Positions 20,688 to 30,942 of a DNA stretch of 64,000 nt are shown in pieces. Origin of the DNA: Shinisaurus crocodilurus (taxonomy: Eukaryota; Chordata; Lepidosauria; Squamata; Shinisauridae); contig CM037879.1 in the NCBI GenBank assembly GCA_021292165.1, positions 242,235,797-242,299,796 on the forward strand, given 5' to 3'. Every line of letters begins with the position of its first letter. Position 1 is the stretch's first letter. The notes beneath the pieces are model-generated. The model worked only from the letters and a program-made list of their open reading frames with translations. It was not told where the DNA came from and did no database searches. The position numbers and the translations under genes are program-made.

Positions 20688-21137
20688 CAGGGCCGGCGCT
20701 ACCACTAGGCAGACCCAGGCGGCTGCCTAGGGCGCGTGGCGGAAGAGGGCGCAGAAATGCTGCGCTCCTTCCTCGCCACCGGCGCGCTCCTGCCCCGCCT
20801 CGCCGCCTCGCCGACAAAGGCACCGGTCCGCAACCACCAGGTCTGTGCGGGGGGGGATTGCGGGCGCTGGGCGGGCTCACCGTCGTGCTCGGCTTTCCTC
20901 TGCGCCCGGAGATAGACCGGGTCAGGAGCGCACATGGCGGCGGTGGCGGCGGAGACTGGTAGGCAGAGGGGAAAGCGGCTGCTGGAGGAGGAGGCCGGCG
21001 GGCAGGCGGGCGGGCGGGGCCGCTGGGCAAGCAGGCATTTCCCGGCTGCTTTGCTCCGGAGCCCTCCCCCCCCGCACGAGAGGGGGGCGCTAAATATAAG
21101 CCAGCCTAGGGCGCCAAACTGCCCTGCACCAGTCCTG
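20688..21137. mobile_element. hAT family P, GC-rich copy (450 bp), perfect 8-bp duplication
   Basis: Starts CAGGGCCGGCGCTACCA and ends ACCAGTCCTG, flanked perfectly by CCTGGTAA (20680-20687, 21138-21145). The ends match three short copies at 44580, 47576 and 49005 (CTAGGCAG.TGCCTAGGGCGC, GGCGCTAAATAT, CAAACTGCCCTGCACC). This copy is longer because of a very CpG-rich interior, so the long GC-rich open frames here are not genes. It sits inside the foldback element. Confidence 0.92.
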
Positions 21138-21751
21138 CCTGGTAATAAGCCATGGTGGGTTGGTTGTTGGCCAGACAACCCATGATGCACCCACTGTGGG
21201 TTGTTCGCCCTCTCCCTCCTGCTCCTTCCCCCTTGGTCCTCCCATGGATATCCCAGGGGACACCGCAACAGGATCAATTTGTCTCCCCCCTCCCTGCTGC
21301 AATTGTAAGCTGCTTTTGGCTCACCACAGCTTTTTTTTGCCCATTATCCTTTTTTTTCAGGGATCATTCATGAAAGCCGTCTTGACAGCCACTGACAGCC
21401 CCTTCAAAGTGCCCAAACAGCACCTTGGAGGGGCTGTCAGAGGCTGTCAGATCATTAAAATAAATTGCACACAAAATGTGTTCAGATACATTTTTTTCTT
21501 TTTAAATTTTTAGCTGCATTTTCACAAGTGCAGAGGTTTGCAGTTGCGTTAGTATGGGAATTTGAAGCCTCAGATTTGAAGGCGGGACATTGCCCCAAAG
21601 AGGCTCCAAATAAGATTTCCCCCCCTTTGCTTTCTCCTGACAGCTGTCAAAAGGCAAGCTGTCAAGAGAAATCAAAAGTGCAAGTGATCTTGGCTCATGA
21701 AAAGAGGGTGTTGTGATTTATACCCCCTTCGCAGAAAGATCCTCAACTCTT

Positions 21752-21772
21752 TCTTTCTTTCTTTCTTTCTTG
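21752..21772. repeat. (TTTC)n microsatellite
   Basis: About five TTTC units within the left foldback arm, absent from the right arm. Confidence 0.9.
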
Positions 21773-22744
21773 CCCTGACAATACTCAGGGTGGTTTACAT
21801 TTTGCACTTTTCCCTCAGACTCTACTAGATGCTTAAGAAAGTGCAAAAGTGCATTCCCCACTTTTCCTTGGAAAAGGGAGTTTTGACAGGTAGCTGTCAA
21901 TACTCTGGGTCCCCTTCAAAAGGAGAATGGGTGATTTTTGTCAGGGACATATACAGCCATATGTCCCTGTCAAAAACCACCCATTGCCCTGTCAAAAACC
22001 CCTTTTAAAGGGACCCAGAGTTTTGTCAGCTAGCTGTCAAAACTCCTTTTCCCAAGAAAAAGGGGGGATGCACTTTTTCACTTTCCTGAACACCTAGTCT
22101 CTTGGGAGAAAGTGAAAAATGTGCACCACCCTGACTGTCGGGGGACTGGGAGGGCATTGAAGATCTTGATGCGAAGGGGTGTAAATCACACCACCCCCCT
22201 TTTCATGAGCAAAGATAATTTAAGAAAGCCTTTGCTATCTCTTAACAGCTTGCCTTTTGATGGTTGTCAAGAGAAAGCAAAGGGGGGGAACCCTGTTTGG
22301 AGCCTCTTTGGAGCAATGCCCAGGGCTGTCAAGCCAGCTTTTGTGATCTCGGGGTGGGGGGAGGTACAGTGCAAAAAAGCAGCAGGGAGCAGAAAATGGC
22401 TCGTGATCACAGCAGGGATGGCAGCAGCCAGCCAGTGCCAGTTGCCCCCAAGTGTTGCTTGGGTGCTTGTGGGGCAGCTGGCCCTGGTGGGTGCCTGAGC
22501 AACCTTGGCAAGAATGGTAAGGAGTTTTTGCCACTCTTGCCAAGAAGCCCACTAGCTAATCCCCATACCCACGATGGGGTCAGTCACTCAGGTTTGGATG
22601 ACACAACAAGCCATCATGGGGTACAACAACCCCTAGAACAAGCTATGGGGTTGTCAGGGTGGCTTGTTGCCCTCAAACAAGCTACCCTGCAGGAATAAGC
22701 AGGACCTATTGACAAAATAAAATCACAAGAATGGAGCAGCAGTG

Positions 22745-22787
22745 AAATGCTCAGGGATGTGTAGAAAATCAGGCACAGAGCACTCCC
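22745..22787. repeat. 43-bp inverted duplicate, left copy
   Basis: Exact reverse complement of 23326-23368 (includes GGGATGTGTAGAAAATCAGG). The two copies flank a hAT insertion. Confidence 0.9.
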
Positions 22788-22792
22788 TAGCC

Positions 22793-23074
22793 CAGGAGTG
22801 TGCAAACTTGGGAAGTCTGGGGGTCATTTTTGCCCCCCCCAGAGAGCCACAACCCCCTCCCCTTTGTCCCTTTTGGGGGCTCCATAGCTGCTAAGGAGTC
22901 CCAAAAGGGCTGGATGAGCTTGCAAACAGGCTATGTTTGACCCTTTTGACACTCTGTAGTAGTTCTGAATGACATTTTGTTTTGGGGGGGAAACTTTTTT
23001 GGTCCCCTGAATGGGTGTGTGTGACATGGGCCACACACTGGGGGGGTTGTGGGGGCCGTATGTTGCCCACCCTG
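22793..23074. mobile_element. hAT element, 282 bp, perfect 8-bp duplication
   Basis: Ends CAGGAGTGTGCAAAC and the complement of CAGGGTGGGCAAC; CCCTAGCC flanks both sides (22785-22792, 23075-23082). Non-coding. Confidence 0.92.
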
Positions 23075-23105
23075 CCCTAGCCCTGTCACCTGCAGCTTAC
23101 TGAAA

Positions 23106-23202
23106 AGTAAGACTGCAATATTATTTTGACTTACCTGGGAGTACACCCCAATTAACTCAATGGAACTTACTTCTGAGTAGACATGGATAGGATTGTGCTG
23201 TG
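23106..23202. mobile_element. Palindromic MITE family B
   Basis: TTACCTGGGAGTACACC...TCAATGGAACTTACTTCTGAGTAG...GGATTGTGC pattern. Confidence 0.65.
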
Positions 23203-23304
23203 AAATGGAATGACAAGCAAGAAATTTCAAAGCCCCTCCCAAGCCAAGTCAGGCAAGATGGGGTTTTCCCCCAGCCTATCTCTTATTGCTTTGCTCCTCA
23301 CTTT

Positions 23305-23395
23305 GTTCCCACGGGAAAGGGTAAAGGGAGTGCTCTGTGCCTGATTTTCTACACATCCCTGAGCATTTTGTCCCTTTACCCTTTCCCGTGGGAAC
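23305..23395. repeat. Perfect 25-base inverted repeat around the duplicated 43-mer
   Basis: GTTCCCACGGGAAAGGGTAA... on the left is exactly complementary to the right arm ending CCCGTGGGAAC. The loop consists almost wholly of the inverted duplicate 23326-23368. Confidence 0.9.
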
Positions 23396-23447
23396 TCTCA
23401 TATCCTCTCTGTCTGTCCATCTATTTCTTTCTCTCCCCCCTCCCACT

Positions 23448-23482
23448 TCCCTCTCTCTCTCTCTCTCTCTGACACACACACG
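23448..23482. repeat. (CT)n and (CA)n tract
   Basis: CT units followed by CACACACAC. Confidence 0.85.
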
Positions 23483-24283
23483 GGCAAATCTGCATTCCCA
23501 TTTTCTCTTTGCCTTGTTTTCACCATCTTTGTCTTGCTCTGCTCCCCCACCCCCATTTCTGAACCATTCTACATAAGGCATTTATTGTGCTCTCATGAAT
23601 TCCTCACACAGTAGTTTGTGGGTGCTTTACACACTGTTGTCATTCTCTAGAGCCTCTCCCATTCTTTGCAACCATTTTCATGGGGGCGGGCAGAGTTATC
23701 AGGGAAGGTCTGGTATATCCAGGAATGGAGGAATAAAACCCTAGTGTAGTTATGCAATTCTGCTATACCACAGCGCCATCTAGAGGTTACGTAATGGAAC
23801 GTATAGAAAGGCAGAGAAGGAAAAATCCCAGAAACAAAACATGTGTAGGGGATCCAATCTTAATCTCACAAAGAATCTGGAAGCAGAAGCTTCACTCAAG
23901 TGGCAGGTTACAAGCCTCATGTAGAAACCCCCCGTCTCTCTCTCTCAGGGTGCAATCCTATGCACACAAATAAGCTCCACTAAATACTATGGGACTTTAC
24001 ACATGCAGAGGACTTGAACTGTTAGTGGGACTTACTTACTCATACATGTGTACAGGTTCAAACTGCCAGACTGCAATCCCTCAGCAACGTACATAGAAGT
24101 AAGCTCTACTGATGTCAATGAAGCTGAAAAAACAACTTTATGATTGGATGTGTGTGAATGCATGTCACACACATCCCCGTGTGATGTGCAGGAAGATGAG
24201 AAGTGTGGGGAGCAAAATTTGATATGAATTTGCAGGCAAGTGTGGTGGAGATAACTGGAGAGCCTGTGAAACTGGTTAATTAA

Positions 24284-24400
24284 GGGCACAATGCTATGCT
24301 AGACAGAAATAAGTTGTACAGCTCCCAGCATTCCTTAGCCAGCCATGCTTGCTGCATATAACTTATTTCTGTCTAAGCATGCATAGGATTGCACCCTAAG
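24284..24400. mobile_element. Palindromic MITE family A, copy 1
   Basis: Near-palindrome with ends GGGCACAATGC and GGATTGCACCC flanked by TAA. The arms carry TAGACAGAAATAAG and CTTATTTCTGTCTA. A TAA duplication with GGG ends fits PIF/Harbinger, but the assignment is an inference. Confidence 0.7.
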
Positions 24401-25095
24401 AGAGGAAGAAGCTAGATGGGGTCCGCTGCTCTGCCTCACCTTCTCTTCCACCTCCCCTTTGATGAAGCATGGCAACGGAGAGAAACAAGCCAGGACATCT
24501 GAAGAAGTGTGAATTTTGAAGACTAGCTGAGTTTTGGTTCACGTATTGGTTTGAACGTGAAAAATTAGGTAAGTTTGTATCTTTGCATTTAATGTGTGGA
24601 GGGGGTGGGTTTTTTTTGTTTTTTAAAAAAAATTAAATAGCATCAGCTGGTGTGGGATTGATAACGCCAATGTGGAATTTTCTCCAAATTTAAATTCTTC
24701 CTACCTTCAGAGGAAGAATTTTCCTCGGAACCACAACAGAAGACCATTCCCCCTCCACACCTGCCATAATCCTGATAATTCTCGCCTTTCCTCGCCCAGC
24801 TGATGCTATGTGCATTTTTGGAAGGGTAAAAAATGCCACTGCATGTTAAATGCAAAGACACATTTAACGTCACTTCTAGTTTGGCCTTTAGGAGCACAAC
24901 ATATTAATGTTACAGTGGAATTGGCCTAATTTTCCACTCCTTTTTAGCAACCTATTGGGACAGGACACATACCTCCTCTAGCAATTACCTGTATCTTCTC
25001 AGGGAATACAATATTCCATTTTGTTAATTTAAAACATAGGTGGAAAGCTCATTTGTTTCTAGTGGCAATTTTTTTAAAAACAAAAACAAAAATAA

Positions 25096-25215
25096 CTGGT
25101 TAATTAAGGGCACAATGCTATGCTAGACAGAAATAAGTTGTACAGCTCCCAGCATTCCTCAGCCAGCCATGCTTGCTGCATATAACTTATTTCTGTCTAA
25201 GCATGCATAGGATTT
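25096..25215. mobile_element. Duplicated copy of the MITE at 24284 with shared flank
   Basis: From ACTGGTTAATTAAGGGCAC to GCATGCATAGGAT it equals 24274-24389 with about one substitution. The left flank ACTGGTTAAT is shared too, so this is a segmental copy and not a second transposition. Confidence 0.8.
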
Positions 25216-25591
25216 CTGCTAAGTGCAGAGTCAAGGCATAATGTAAGTAAAATTTAATCACGAGCAAAGACATTTGCTTATGTTTTTTAATGCATAAGCA
25301 AGAACATTCATAATTGAGCATCCTTGGCTTTTAGTGGCTATCTCAAAAGCTGTAATACTCTGCTTCTGTCTTTGAGTATTCCAGCATTTGGCAATGCCAC
25401 ATTCAGCTCATCTCTGTCTGTCAACTTAATTTGCTGCACAAAGAACTTACATTAAAATTCTGCTATCATGGAAAGTTTCCACAGCATTTTATGCTGTGTA
25501 TTTATTTTTTTAAAACTAGAAGCTCATGTTTTTGGAAAACCATATTAAATGAAGATTACATAATTTATAGTTACTTTAGGTTTAACATGGA

Positions 25592-25750
25592 AAGGAGGGA
25601 TGAGTGAACCTGTCAGATTTGGTTTCTCCCATGTTCAGATTTTTTTTTAGATCTTAAGTTCTTTCACTCCCAGATATGGAGAACTTTGCAAATTTTTGTA
25701 AAGTCTTATCAAAAACGAAGTGAAATGAAATTCTCACCCATCTGCAAGAA
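25592..25750 (+). mobile_element. Repeat family W fragment
   Basis: From GGAGGGATGAGTGAACC to TTCTCACCCATCT. It shares TCTTATCAAAA with the next copy at 26283. Confidence 0.4.
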
Positions 25751-25873
25751 CCAAAGGTAGAGCTTTTTCCAGCATGATTAGGACCATGATGTACCTCCCT
25801 GCTGTGTTGTATAGCTGTTAAAGATGAAGAGCCTATCAGGAAAAAAAGTGGCAACCCTTATTAGGCACTAAGG

Positions 25874-26009
25874 CAGGGCTCTCCAACCTTGGGTCCCCAG
25901 ATGTTGCTGGCCTACAGCTCCCAGCATATCCAGCCATCATGGCGAATGGCAAGGGATTCTGGGAGCTGTAGGCCAGCAACATCTGGGGACTCAAGGTTGG
26001 AGAGCCCTG
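25874..26009. mobile_element. Palindromic hAT MITE, 136 bp, perfect 8-bp duplication
   Basis: Arms CAGGGCTCTCCAACCTTGGG pair almost perfectly with the right end. CACTAAGG flanks both sides (25866-25873, 26010-26017). The right flank is the start of a family A MITE. Confidence 0.93.
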
Positions 26010-26015
26010 CACTAA

Positions 26016-26117
26016 GGGCACAATCCTGTGCATGTTTAGACAGCAATAAGTCCAACAACTCCCAGTACTGGGAGTTGTAGGACTTATTGCTGTCTAAACA
26101 TGCATAGGATTGCACCC
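26016..26117. mobile_element. Palindromic MITE family A, copy 3
   Basis: GGGCACAATCC...GGATTGCACCC with TAA on both sides (26013-26015, 26118-26120). The arms are nearly perfect around AACTCCCAGTACTGGGAGTT. Confidence 0.78.
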
Positions 26118-26158
26118 TAACATGGTTAACCCATACTTTTAAGAGCTAAGCTATAGAT

Positions 26159-26278
26159 CAGTGTTCTCTAACCTTGGGTCCCCAGATGTTTTTGGCCTAC
26201 AACTCCCAGCATGCCCCAGCCAGCAACGCTGGCTAGGGCATGCTGGGAGTTGTAGGCCAGAAACATTGGAGAACACTG
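26159..26278. mobile_element. Palindromic hAT MITE, 120 bp, perfect 8-bp duplication
   Basis: Ends CAGTGTTCTC and GAGAACACTG; CTATAGAT flanks both sides (26151-26158, 26279-26286). Same family as 25874-26009. Confidence 0.93.
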
Positions 26279-26282
26279 CTAT

Positions 26283-26465
26283 AGATGGACAAATTTGTCA
26301 GTTTCCGTTTCACCCACATTGGTTTGGTGTTGGGTTTTTAAAATAATAATAATAATAATAATAATAATCTCAAGTTCTTTTTTTCCAGAATATGAAGAAC
26401 TTTGTGAATTTTGGTAAATTCTTATCAAAACCAAACTGAAACGAAATGCTCACCCATCTCTCATG
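26283..26465 (+). mobile_element. Repeat family W fragment with (AAT)n tract
   Basis: Starts GATGGACAAATTTGTCAG and ends TGCTCACCCATCTC. An (AAT)n run fills 26344-26370. Confidence 0.4.
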
Positions 26466-26481
26466 AATAGATTGATCATAT

Positions 26482-26650
26482 TCATAGATTCATAGATCAT
26501 AGAGTTGGAAGGAGCCTACAAGGCTATAGAGTCCAACCCCCTGCTCAATGCAGGAAACTAGAGGAGGGGTCTCCCATCCAAGTAATAACCAGCCTTGACC
26601 CTGCTTAGCTTTCCACGCTCAGACAAGCTGAGCCAGCGTAAGCCACAGGC
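26482..26650 (-). mobile_element. 5S rRNA-derived SINE with CR1 tail, copy 4
   Basis: Minus-strand copy. CR1 tail complement (AGAGTTGGAAGGAGCC...CCCCCTGCTCAATGC), linker, then the C box and A box complements and the shortened 5S 5' part to GCCACAGGC. Confidence 0.87.
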
Positions 26651-27231
26651 CTGTCTGGTACATGTTCATCCTGTTCAAACGCTTTGAAGAACCAAATGGG
26701 ACACATACTGTTCCCTTAACCTCACCAACTTTCAGCAATAACATAGTGGGAATACATTAAACAAAATTCTAAGAGAAAATGTGAAGTTGCAAAGTGTAAA
26801 GTGCATTCATCGCTTGTCTTTTTCAATCACTAAATCCTGACACTTCTGTAATCCACAGGATTAAAATTTACCTTACCTTGCTAAGTAAATTCAGTCAAGA
26901 ATATATCCCTAGCAAGAATTTGTACTTGCTGTCTACATACAGATCTTGTATATATTCCTATCAGTGCCAAGCAAAGGCCTTGCTTGCTTAGAGTTTTCTC
27001 ACCAATCAGTGTTCAGGATGTTCTTTTTATATCTGTCCAAAAGGAAATTGTGCCTGTCAAATCCATCTTCTAACCTTGGGCTGACTTTGACACATCAGAA
27101 CATCATGTCATACTATCATATTGTCTGCTGCCTTGACAAGGTTAGAGTTCCTTTTAAAGTAGTCTGCATGGTGCTGCTAAATTAACATGAAGGGTGGTCA
27201 ATTTATTTTTCTTCAAAAGCACTCAATACAG

Positions 27232-27292
27232 GGTTATGGTGTGATCCTGTTTAGACAGAAAAAAGTCCTACAATTCCCAGCGCGCCCCAGCC
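27232..27292. mobile_element. MITE family A, left half, split by the CR1 LINE
   Basis: GTGTGATCCTGTTTAGACAG followed by AGTCCTACAATTCCCAGC. The matching right half is at 30943-30990 after the LINE. Confidence 0.75.
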
Positions 27293-27607
27293 AAAAAAGG
27301 CGGAGTTACAAGAAATCACGGCAGACTTTGAAGAGCTGGGAAGGGAACTCAAGAACTTTGGGGCCCAGATAGTTTTCTCATCCATCCTTCCAGTACTTGG
27401 AAGAGGCATAGAAAGGGAAACAAAATACTCAGAGAGAATGACTGGCTACGAAGGTGGTGCCGACGTGAGGGATTTGGATTCTGGGACCACGGGCTACACT
27501 TCCTAGAAGATGGACTTCTGGCAAAGGATGGATTGCACCTCACAAGGACTGGGAAGAATGTGTTTGGCCACAGCATGAGGAACTTAATCAGGAGGGCTTT
27601 AAACTGA
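27293..27607 (+). pseudogene. CR1 ORF1 C-terminal esterase-like remnant
   Basis: About 100 codons of the ORF1 protein. The segment reads QIVFSSILPVLG, then after a frameshift near 27430 a WLRRWCRREGFGFWDHG block, DGLLAKDGLHLT and GKNVFGHSMRNLI, ending in a TGA at 27605-27607. The DG.HLT motif with its Asp and His is the C-terminal catalytic block of the SGNH-type esterase domain known in many CR1 ORF1 proteins. The N-terminal part of the domain, with the nucleophile serine, is missing through 5' truncation. Confidence 0.8.
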
Positions 27608-27735
27608 ATCCAACAGGGGAGGGAGACATAAACTCGGGGGTACCAATGGAAGAAGGCCTCTGTGCCACAATGGAGAGAACAGCTCCAGCGGTGCCCATTG
27701 ATAGTCTACCACAAAATGTAGGGGGAAAGTCGGAC

Positions 27736-28403
27736 TATAAAGCACATAGTCTTTGATGTCTCTATACTAATGCCCAGAGTATGGGCAACCAACAAGACGA
27801 ACTTGAACTCTTGATACATGAGGGCAAGTACGACTTGATAGGATAACTGAAACCTGGTGGGATGACTCCCATGACTGGAATACAGCAATTGAAGGGTATA
27901 ACTTGTTCAAAAGAAACAGAAGCAACAGAAAGGGAGGTGGAGTTGCACTGTATGTTAAAAATACGTATCTCTGCACAGAGATACAGGAAGAGGAGCTTGG
28001 CAGCCCCATTGAGAGCATCTGGGTTAAAATAAAGGGGGAAAAGAATAAAACGAACATGGCGGTTGGAGTCTACTACCGACCACCCAATCAAGGAGAAGAC
28101 GAGGATGGAACTTTTGAAAAGCAAATTGCCATTGTTTCAAGGAGGCACGATGTGGTAGTAATGGGTGACTTCAATTTCCCTGATATCTGTTGGGAGACTT
28201 ATTCAGCCAAACATGGCCCCTCCAAGAAATTCCTGAGCTGTGCTGCTGATAACTTCCTCCTACAGAAAGTGGAGGAAGGAACTAGAGGATCGGCTATCCT
28301 TGACCTGATTCTAACCAACAGAGTCGAGTTAGTGGATAAAGTGGCAGTTTCGGGAACTCTGGGGGAAAGTGACCATGTTATACTTGAGTTCTTGATTCTA
28401 ACG
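27736..28403 (+). pseudogene. CR1 ORF2 apurinic endonuclease domain, broken
   Basis: Homologous to the N-terminal AP-type endonuclease of CR1 ORF2, which nicks target DNA for target-primed reverse transcription. The sequence gives LYTNAQSMGNQQDELELL, an in-frame stop before the expected TETWWD block, [28 protein letters not shown] (28161) and SDHVILEF (about 28372). The Glu, Asp-Asn and Asp-His catalytic positions are therefore still visible. A hAT element enters after 28403 and destroys the frame. Confidence 0.88.
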
Positions 28404-28750
28404 CAGTGCTTCTCAATTATTTTCTGTCATGCCCCCCCTAGGAAGAAGAAAACATTTCGCGCCCCCCGCACAACTGTGAATAGTATCATTTGTCTATAAA
28501 ATTGTTATAAGTACACCTCTGCATAACACTGTATCCTTATTAACGTATAAGAGAATAAAAAAAGAAAGAAATGTGGATCAATTTACAACAAAGAATAGCT
28601 TTATTAACTGTAGCAGAAAAGATTTAAAGGAGCACAGGATTTAAAGGAACACAATATTAAAAAAAACTTTTAACTGAGGTCAAACGAGCCCCCCTTTACG
28701 GAGCCTCGTGCCCCCCCTGGGGGGCCCGCCCCACTATTTGAGAAGCACTG
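28404..28750. mobile_element. hAT element, 347 bp, inside the CR1 endonuclease-RT linker
   Basis: Ends CAGTGCTTCTCAA and TTGAGAAGCACTG are perfect inversions. TTCTAACG flanks both sides (28396-28403, 28751-28758). It carries GCCCCCCC/GGGGGGC arms and an AT-rich middle with AATAAAAAAAG, and no transposase. Confidence 0.95.
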
Positions 28751-28758
28751 TTCTAACG

Positions 28759-30935
28759 GAAGCAAAAGCTGAGTGTAGCCAAACATGTACCCTGGATTTT
28801 AGGAAAGCCAATTTTAACAAACTCAGAACAATGATTAGTAAGATCCCATGGCAAGCGACTCTCATGAGAAAGGGAGCCCAGGAGGGGTGGGAGTTTTTAA
28901 AAAAGGAAATTTTAAAGGCACAATTGCAAACAATTCCAACAAGGAAAAAAGGCAGAGGGCAACAGAAGAAGCCAATGTGGCTTCACAATAAACTCAAAGA
29001 TGACCTGAAAACAAAAAAGGACACGTATAGGAAGTGGAAGGAAGGACAGGCTACAAGGGAAGAGAACAGGCAGGTAGCACAGAACTGCAGGAATAGTGTC
29101 AGGAAGGCTAAAGCGGAGAATGAGCTAAGGTTAGCGAGGAATGCTAAAAGCAACAAAAAAGCTTTCTTCAGATACATGCACAGTAAAAGACAGAAGAAAG
29201 AACCGGTGGTTCAACTACGCAATGAGGATGGCAAATTGATAACAGAAGACAAAGAAAAGGCAGAAGTGTTCAATTTCTACTTCGGCTCGGTCTTCTCCCA
29301 AACGAGGGTCTATGACCCCCCCTGGCAAACCTGAAGTGCAGACTGAAGGGGCAGGATTGCAGCTTGAGATTGATAGGCAAATGGTCAAGGAGCACCTGAT
29401 TGCTCTGAACGAGTTTAAATCTCCAGGGCCTGATGAGCTGCATCGTAGAGTAATAAAGGAACTGGCAGAAGAACTCTCAGAACCACTATTATCTTTGAGA
29501 TATCATGGAGGACAGGTGAAGTGCCAGACGACTGGAGGAGGGCAAATGTTGTTCCCATCTTCAAAAAGGGCAAGAAGGAGGAACCTGGGAACTATAGGCC
29601 AGTCAGTCTGACATCAATCCCCGGGAAGATTTTGGAGCAGATTATAAAGAAGTCAGTCTGCAAGCACCTTGAAAACAATGCAGTGATTACTAGAAGCCAG
29701 CATGGATTTGTCAAGAACAAATCCTGTCAGACTAATCTGATCTCATTTTTTGATCGGGTAACCTCCCTTGTGGACTGTGGGAATGCTGTGGACATTATAT
29801 ATCTGGACTAAAGCAAAGCTTTCGACAAAGTGCCTCATGATATCCTGATTAGCAAGCTAGCTAAGAGTGGGCTAGATGGAACAAGTATCAGGTGGATCCA
29901 CAACTGGCTACAGAATCGGACTCAAAGAGTGCTTATCAATGGTTCCTTCTCAAACTGGGGAGAGGTAACAAGCGGGGTACCACAGGGCTCGGTCCTGGGC
30001 CCGGTGCTCTTCAACATTTTTATTAATGACTTGGATCAGGAGGTACAGGGAATGCTTATCAAATTTGCAGATGACACAAAGTTGGGTGGAACAGCTAATA
30101 CTCTGGAAGACAGAAACAAAATTCAAAGTGACCTCGATAGGCTGGAGCGCTGGGCCGAAAACAACAGAATGAAATTTAATAGGGATAAATGCCAAGTGCT
30201 GCACCTAGGGAGAGGAAACCAAATGCAGAGTTACAGAATGGGGGACACTTGGCTCAACAATACTACAAGTGAGAAGGATCTTGGAATTGTGGTAGATCAC
30301 AAGCTGAATATGAGCCAGCAATGCGATGTGGCTGCAAAGAAGGCAAATGCAATTTTGGGCTGTATTAATAGAAGTATAGCTTCCAAATCACGGGAAGTGA
30401 TAATTCCCCTTTACTCGGCACTGGTTAGGCCTCATCTTGAGTACTGCGTCCAGTTCTGGGCACCTCACTTTAAGAAGGACATAGACAAACTGGAGAGGCA
30501 ACAAGGATGATAAAGGGACTGGAAACAAGGCCCTATGAGGAGAGACTGAAAGAACTGGGCATGTTTAGCCTTCGGAAGAGGAGACTGAGGGGAGATATGA
30601 TCGCACTCTTCCAGTATTTGAAGGGATGTCACACAGAGGAGAGCCAGGATCTCTTCTCGATTATCCCAGTTTGCAGGACACGGAATAATGGGCTCAAGTT
30701 ACAGGAACCTAGATTCCACCTAAACATCAGGAAAAATTTCCTGACTGTCAGAGCAATAAGACAATGGAATCAACTACCTAGGGAGGTGGTGGGCTCTCCC
30801 ACTCTGGAGGCATTCAAGGCGCAGCTGGATAGCCATCTGTCAGGGATGCTTGACCCGGATACCTGCATTGAGCAGGGGGTTGGACTCGATGGCCTTGTAG
30901 GCCCCTTCCAACTCTACTTTTCTATGATTCTATGA
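28759..30935 (+). pseudogene. CR1 ORF2 reverse transcriptase and C-terminal region, broken
   Basis: This part would encode the linker, reverse transcriptase and C-terminal domain. Visible blocks: MVKEHLIALNEFKSPGPDEL, a frameshift near 29500, DDWRRANVVPIFKKG (RT block 2a), NYRPVSLTSIPGKILE, QHGFVKNKSC, an in-frame TAA at 29809-29811 just before SKAFDKVPHDIL, GVPQGSVLGPVLFNIFIND, the catalytic FADD at 30061-30075, and MKFNRDKCQVLHLG. Another frameshift near 30507 leads to RPYEERLKELGMFSLRKRRL and the C-terminal RKNFLTVRAIRQWNQLP. With three breaks it cannot make enzyme, though the active site codons survive. Confidence 0.93.
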
Positions 30936-30942
30936 TTCTATG

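Larger units (their letters stand above)
20649..22689. mobile_element. Large foldback element, about 1.6 kb plus a nested hAT copy
   Basis: The element is a giant inverted repeat. At its centre AATGGGTG(A/G)TTTTTG(T/A)CAGGG arms (21926-21952 and 21959-21985) pair around a 6-base loop. Outward the arms keep pairing in order: CCCAGAGT, the AAAGGGAGTTTTGACAG block, GTGCACTTTT, CCCTTCGCA with TTTATACC, CTCATGAAAAG, GGCAAGCTGT, CTTTGCTTTCTC and GAGGCTCCAAA, to about 21575 on the left and 22330 on the right. Weaker pairing reaches CAGGGCGTG (20649) and the complement of CAGGGTAGC (22689). CAGGG ends hint at hAT, but no 8-bp duplication was found. No transposase frame. Confidence 0.78.
27293..30942 (+). 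mobile_element. CR1 LINE, 5'-truncated, about 3.3 kb without its insertion
   Basis: A long CR1 copy: the end of ORF1, most of ORF2 (endonuclease, reverse transcriptase and C-terminal region) and the 3' end with GATGGCCTTGTAGGCCCC and a short ATTCTATG tail. It lies inside a family A MITE and contains a 347-bp hAT insertion in the endonuclease region. Several frameshifts and at least one in-frame stop make it inactive. Its 3' end is the tail of the four 5S SINEs in this window. Confidence 0.95.

Noticed and set aside
20660..21280. GC-rich open frames on both strands as an exon or CpG-island gene start
   Set aside because: They lie in a hAT family P copy with a perfect 8-bp duplication and in the surrounding foldback element.
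23276..23581. A Ser/Pro-rich open frame near the CT tract
   Set aside because: Translation of a (CT)n/(CA)n region; low complexity.
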